Assembly (NCBI GenBank): GCA_013214205.1
Contig: JABSPQ010000331.1
Span: 1-36,035, forward strand
Length of the DNA stretch: 36,035 nt
Direction of reading: 5' to 3'
Source: Flavobacteriales bacterium
GTDB taxonomy: Bacteria; Bacteroidota; Bacteroidia; DT-38
Position 1 is the first letter of the stretch. Every line of letters begins with the position of its first letter. Under the pieces are notes generated by a model. That model was given only the letters and a program-made list of their open reading frames with translations, had not been told where the DNA came from and ran no database searches. A program made the translations under genes and the position numbers. Positions 33,800-36,035 of the stretch are shown in pieces.

Positions 33800-35043
33800 T
33801 GGAAAAGAATAACCTAAGTAAAAGTATAGAGACATTTGAAAAAGCAAAAACCTTGGTGCCAGGTGGTGTTTTGGGCATCCGTAGACCTTACAATTTTGTA
33901 GCTGGCGAGTTTCCAATTTTTATTGATTCCGGTAAAGGCGGTAGAATAATTGACGTTGACGGAAACGAATACATTGATTATTTATGTGGCTATGGTCCTA
34001 TTATTTTGGGATACAGAGTTAAGGAAGTAGATGATGCTGTAATATATCAAATGCAGAACAAAGGATTCTGTTTTTCTTTATCGCAAACGCTTCAAAATAC
34101 ATTGGCTGAAAAGCTGAACGAATTAATTCCTTGTGCTGAAATGAGTCTGTTTGTTAAAACGGGTTCGGATGCTACCACAACGGCTATTAGAATTGCTAGA
34201 GGTTACAACGATCGTACTAAAATTATTCGTTGTGGTTACCACGGCTGGCACGACTGGTGTTGTGAAGTTAAAGGAGGAATCCCAGAGAAATTGTATGAGG
34301 ATACTTTAGAATTTGGCTACAACGATTTAGAGAGCCTAGAAACGCTTTTAAAAGAACATGGTGCAGATACTGCTGCAATAATAGTTACGCCATTTGGGCA
34401 TCCCCTAGCGGCCGATATGAAAGAACCAGCGGAAGGTTTCTTGGAAGGGATTCGTAAGCTTGCCGATGAGTACAACACCGTTTTGATTTTTGATGAAATT
34501 AGAACTGGTTTTAGAGTTAGTATTGGTGGAGCGCAAAAGTATTATGGGGTAATTCCTGATGTGGCTGTTTTCGGTAAAGCAATGGCAAATGGTTATTCAA
34601 TTGGAGCTATTTGCGGAAAAGCAGAAATTATGCAAGCGGCAGAATCAAAAGTGTTTATTTCGTCTACTTTCTTCCCAAATAGCTTGTCGTACGTGGCAGC
34701 GTTAAAAACCATTGAGATTTTAGAACGTGACAACGTGCTTGATGAGATTTGGGCAAAAGGAAGAAAATACATGGATTCAGTACAAGAAATCATGGATGAG
34801 TTCTCTGAGATTGGTGGCAAAATTAGTGGCATCCCTCCTATGTCGTTCATCACGTTTAAAAAAGATGCAGAGAAGAAATACAAAGCTCGAAGAACAAACT
34901 TCTATACACAGTTAATCAGAAGAAAAGTCTTTATGCAACCATTTCATCATGGCTACATCATGAGAGATCATACAGAAGAGGATTTGCAAGAAACTGTAGA
35001 TGCAATTAGAGCATCTTTTGAGTACCTAAGAGCTAATGATTGA
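33799..35043 (+). CDS. Class III aminotransferase, probable 3-aminobutyryl-CoA (acyl-CoA beta-) transaminase
   Basis: The 414-residue enzyme of the glutamate-1-semialdehyde aminomutase/omega-transaminase fold carries ETFEKAKTLVPGGVLGIRRP, SLFVKTGSDATTTAIRIARG, CGYHGWHDW, LIFDEIRTGFR and VFGKAMANGYSIGAICG with the PLP lysine at Lys260. Being the last gene of the kam operon, in which kal is absent, it fits the acyl-CoA beta-transaminase found in some lysine-fermenting uncultured bacteria. That enzyme converts (S)-3-aminobutyryl-CoA and 2-oxoglutarate to acetoacetyl-CoA and glutamate. A HemL role is unlikely because it sits in this operon. Specificity is inferred from context. Confidence 0.8.
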   Translation: MEKNNLSKSIETFEKAKTLVPGGVLGIRRPYNFVAGEFPIFIDSGKGGRIIDVDGNEYIDYLCGYGPIILGYRVKEVDDAVIYQMQNKGFCFSLSQTLQNTLAEKLNELIPCAEMSLFVKTGSDATTTAIRIARGYNDRTKIIRCGYHGWHDWCCEVKGGIPEKLYEDTLEFGYNDLESLETLLKEHGADTAAIIVTPFGHPLAADMKEPAEGFLEGIRKLADEYNTVLIFDEIRTGFRVSIGGAQKYYGVIPDVAVFGKAMANGYSIGAICGKAEIMQAAESKVFISSTFFPNSLSYVAALKTIEILERDNVLDEIWAKGRKYMDSVQEIMDEFSEIGGKISGIPPMSFITFKKDAEKKYKARRTNFYTQLIRRKVFMQPFHHGYIMRDHTEEDLQETVDAIRASFEYLRAND

Positions 35044-35068
35044 ATAAAACAATATAGGGAAAGCAGCT

Positions 35069-35116
35069 CCCCTTTCTCCTAGGGGATGCAGTCCAACCGT
35101 AGGTTGGACTGAGGGG
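35069..35116. terminator. Strong palindrome between convergent genes, likely bidirectional terminator or dispersed repeat
   Basis: CAGTCCAACC (35089-35098) and GGTTGGACTG (35102-35111) are perfect complements around a three-base loop. CCCCT at 35069 can pair with AGGGG at 35081 or at 35112, enclosing a second arm. It lies 45 bases after the aminotransferase stop and 45 bases before the stop of the minus-strand gene. No long T-run follows. Confidence 0.5.
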
Positions 35117-35161
35117 TTTATATAGGTTAATTATAAGAAACGTCTCTTATTGAGTATGAGA

Positions 35162-35677
35162 TCATTCGAATTGCTGAATCTTAACCTTCTGCCCATCTTC
35201 CCAAGTGGTTTCCTTAAACTTTGTTCCATTCCCATGGAAATGTTGCCAAATCCCTACCCTTTGTTCTCCAATGGCCTTAGCGGTCTTTTCGTAGTCGCCT
35301 TGTTCTGATACCTGACCTGTGTTGTGAAATGATTTATAAAGCCCTCGTTTGCCTTTAGCAGTTTTAAAATACTCTAAAACTTTATCACCGGCGCAATTAT
35401 ATTCTATTATCAATTCTGGTGTTTTAGCGCTAGGATTGTGTTTGATCAAGAGTTGCCCATTCTCGCAATATTGCTCTTCCATAATCCATGTAAATCCATT
35501 TATGTTTTCGGTAACTTCTTTAAGCATTCCATTTTGGTAATATAACTTGGTTGTGCATTTGTTGACATGACAAAAATAAATGGATCTAACAGATCCGCTT
35601 GGCCAATACAATGTATCGTTTTGAGAGAAAGATTGTTGTGAAATAATGAGAGTTAGAAAAATTAAGAGATATTTCAT
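35162..35677 (-). CDS. Secreted MORN-repeat (YwqK-like) protein
   Basis: The 171-residue protein has a Sec signal peptide (MKYLLIFLTLIISQQSFSQ, cleavage near residue 19). The mature part carries MORN-type units: TLYWPSGSVRSIYF, KLYYQNGMLKEVTE, EQYCENGQLLIKHN, GLYKSFHNTGQVSEQGDY and GIWQHFHGNGTKFKETTW, each with the Y-x-N-G-x-L-K core. Databases often call such proteins toxin-antitoxin system YwqK antitoxin, but the family is widespread as exported single genes in Bacteroidota and no toxin gene is adjacent. Function is unknown. Confidence 0.82.
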   Translation of the reverse strand: MKYLLIFLTLIISQQSFSQNDTLYWPSGSVRSIYFCHVNKCTTKLYYQNGMLKEVTENINGFTWIMEEQYCENGQLLIKHNPSAKTPELIIEYNCAGDKVLEYFKTAKGKRGLYKSFHNTGQVSEQGDYEKTAKAIGEQRVGIWQHFHGNGTKFKETTWEDGQKVKIQQFE

Positions 35678-35776
35678 ATTATAATGTCTGTTTGGAGTGT
35701 TAAAGGTAGTTAAATGTTGGCTAGAGATTTATACATTTACGTTAGTACGATTGGATGTTCGCTATATTCTAAATAG

Positions 35777-35926
35777 ATGGTGCTTAATGTAGACAGTGAT
35801 GAATGGGTGGATTATACCCAAAATGGATTCTTCATTTCTTTTGGAAAGGATGGCATTCTTCGTGTAAAGTTTGAGGAAAAGCACGTAACTACAGCGTATC
35901 AGTGCTGGGAATTGCATCTAGTATAA
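35777..35926 (+). CDS. Possible 49-residue small protein
   Basis: The frame opens with ATG at 35777 directly after an in-frame TAG and encodes a 49-residue soluble peptide with a strand-like pattern (NGFFISFGKDGILRVKFEEK). I recognise no family. The reading frame looks protein-like in composition, but no ribosome binding site or promoter supports it. Confidence 0.35.
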   Translation: MVLNVDSDEWVDYTQNGFFISFGKDGILRVKFEEKHVTTAYQCWELHLV

Positions 35927-35967
35927 GATCTTATTATTTCAGAGCTTTGCCTTTAAAGCAGAGAAAA

Positions 35968-36035
35968 ATGAGAAATAGAAAAAGCTATTGTTCGACTGAT
36001 ATTTTAAATCATCTTCAAAACCAACGCAAATCGAA
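35968..36035 (+). CDS. Possible start of a gene running off the window
   Basis: ATG at 35968 is preceded by AGAGAAAA and the frame stays open to the window edge (22 codons, MRNRKSYCSTDILNHL onward). It is too short to identify and may be chance. Confidence 0.25.
   Translation, partial: MRNRKSYCSTDILNHLQNQRKS

Noticed and set aside
33799-35043. Glutamate-1-semialdehyde aminomutase HemL
   Set aside because: Fold and motifs are shared across class III aminotransferases; the operon position points to 3-aminobutyryl-CoA metabolism instead.
35162-35677. Toxin-antitoxin module (YwqK antitoxin)
   Set aside because: The protein has a signal peptide and no partner toxin gene is adjacent; the database name is misleading for this family.

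Overview
This 36 kb window looks like a chromosomal segment of a Bacteroidota bacterium. It is AT-rich. Its lipoproteins have short signal peptides, starts are often preceded by A/T-rich sequence rather than strong Shine-Dalgarno sites, and at least one promoter matches the Bacteroidota pattern TTTG-N20-TAnnTTTG. The gene families (WbqC-like protein, DUF1972 glycosyltransferase, DUF4143 ATPase, MORN/YwqK-type protein, CotH-like lipoprotein) also fit. I cannot name the genus.

Region 1 (1-731) is the right end of an IS3-family insertion sequence. Its transposase is broken by a small deletion, but its right terminal inverted repeat is still readable. Region 2 (914-16770) is a surface polysaccharide locus of 17 genes on the plus strand. 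It opens with pseudaminic acid synthesis: pseB, pseC, pseF, two GNAT acetyltransferases (one probably PseH) and pseI. WbqC-like, PhyH-type dioxygenase and methyltransferase genes lie among them and probably decorate the sugar. Assembly and export genes follow: flippase, a sialyltransferase-like enzyme that may transfer pseudaminic acid, two O-antigen polymerase/ligase-type membrane proteins, two GT4 glycosyltransferases and a polyprenyl-phosphate sugar transferase that would start the repeat unit. No pseG is recognisable.

Region 3 (16941-22888) holds cell-surface proteins: a small lipoprotein, a large CotH-kinase-like lipoprotein with a beta-helix tail, a lipoprotein of the metallophosphoesterase fold with degenerate metal motifs, and, on the minus strand, a secreted parallel beta-helix protein. 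Region 4 (22909-26533, minus strand) carries 3-methyladenine DNA glycosylase I (tag), an ethanolamine-permease-type APC transporter and a DUF4143 AAA ATPase.

Region 5 (26534-27163) is a 630-base divergent intergenic region with unusual structure. It has six imperfect tandem repeats at an exact 33-base period, then a consensus Bacteroidota promoter. A leader of about 190 bases follows, with an intrinsic terminator only 24 bases before the first gene. The terminator's 5' arm is also perfectly complementary over 10 bases to an upstream segment. That is the architecture of a transcription attenuator or riboswitch.

Region 6 (27164-35043) is the operon this leader would control: kce, kdd, kamB, kamC, kamD, kamE and a class III aminotransferase. 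It encodes lysine degradation through B12-dependent lysine 5,6-aminomutase with its putative reactivase (KamBC). Oxidation and acetyl-CoA-dependent cleavage give 3-aminobutyryl-CoA, which the aminotransferase probably converts to acetoacetyl-CoA in place of the usual ammonia lyase Kal. kamA, kal and CoA-transferase genes are not in the window. Region 7 (35044-36035) has a strong palindrome between convergent genes, a secreted MORN-repeat (YwqK-like) protein on the minus strand, and two very short uncertain reading frames.
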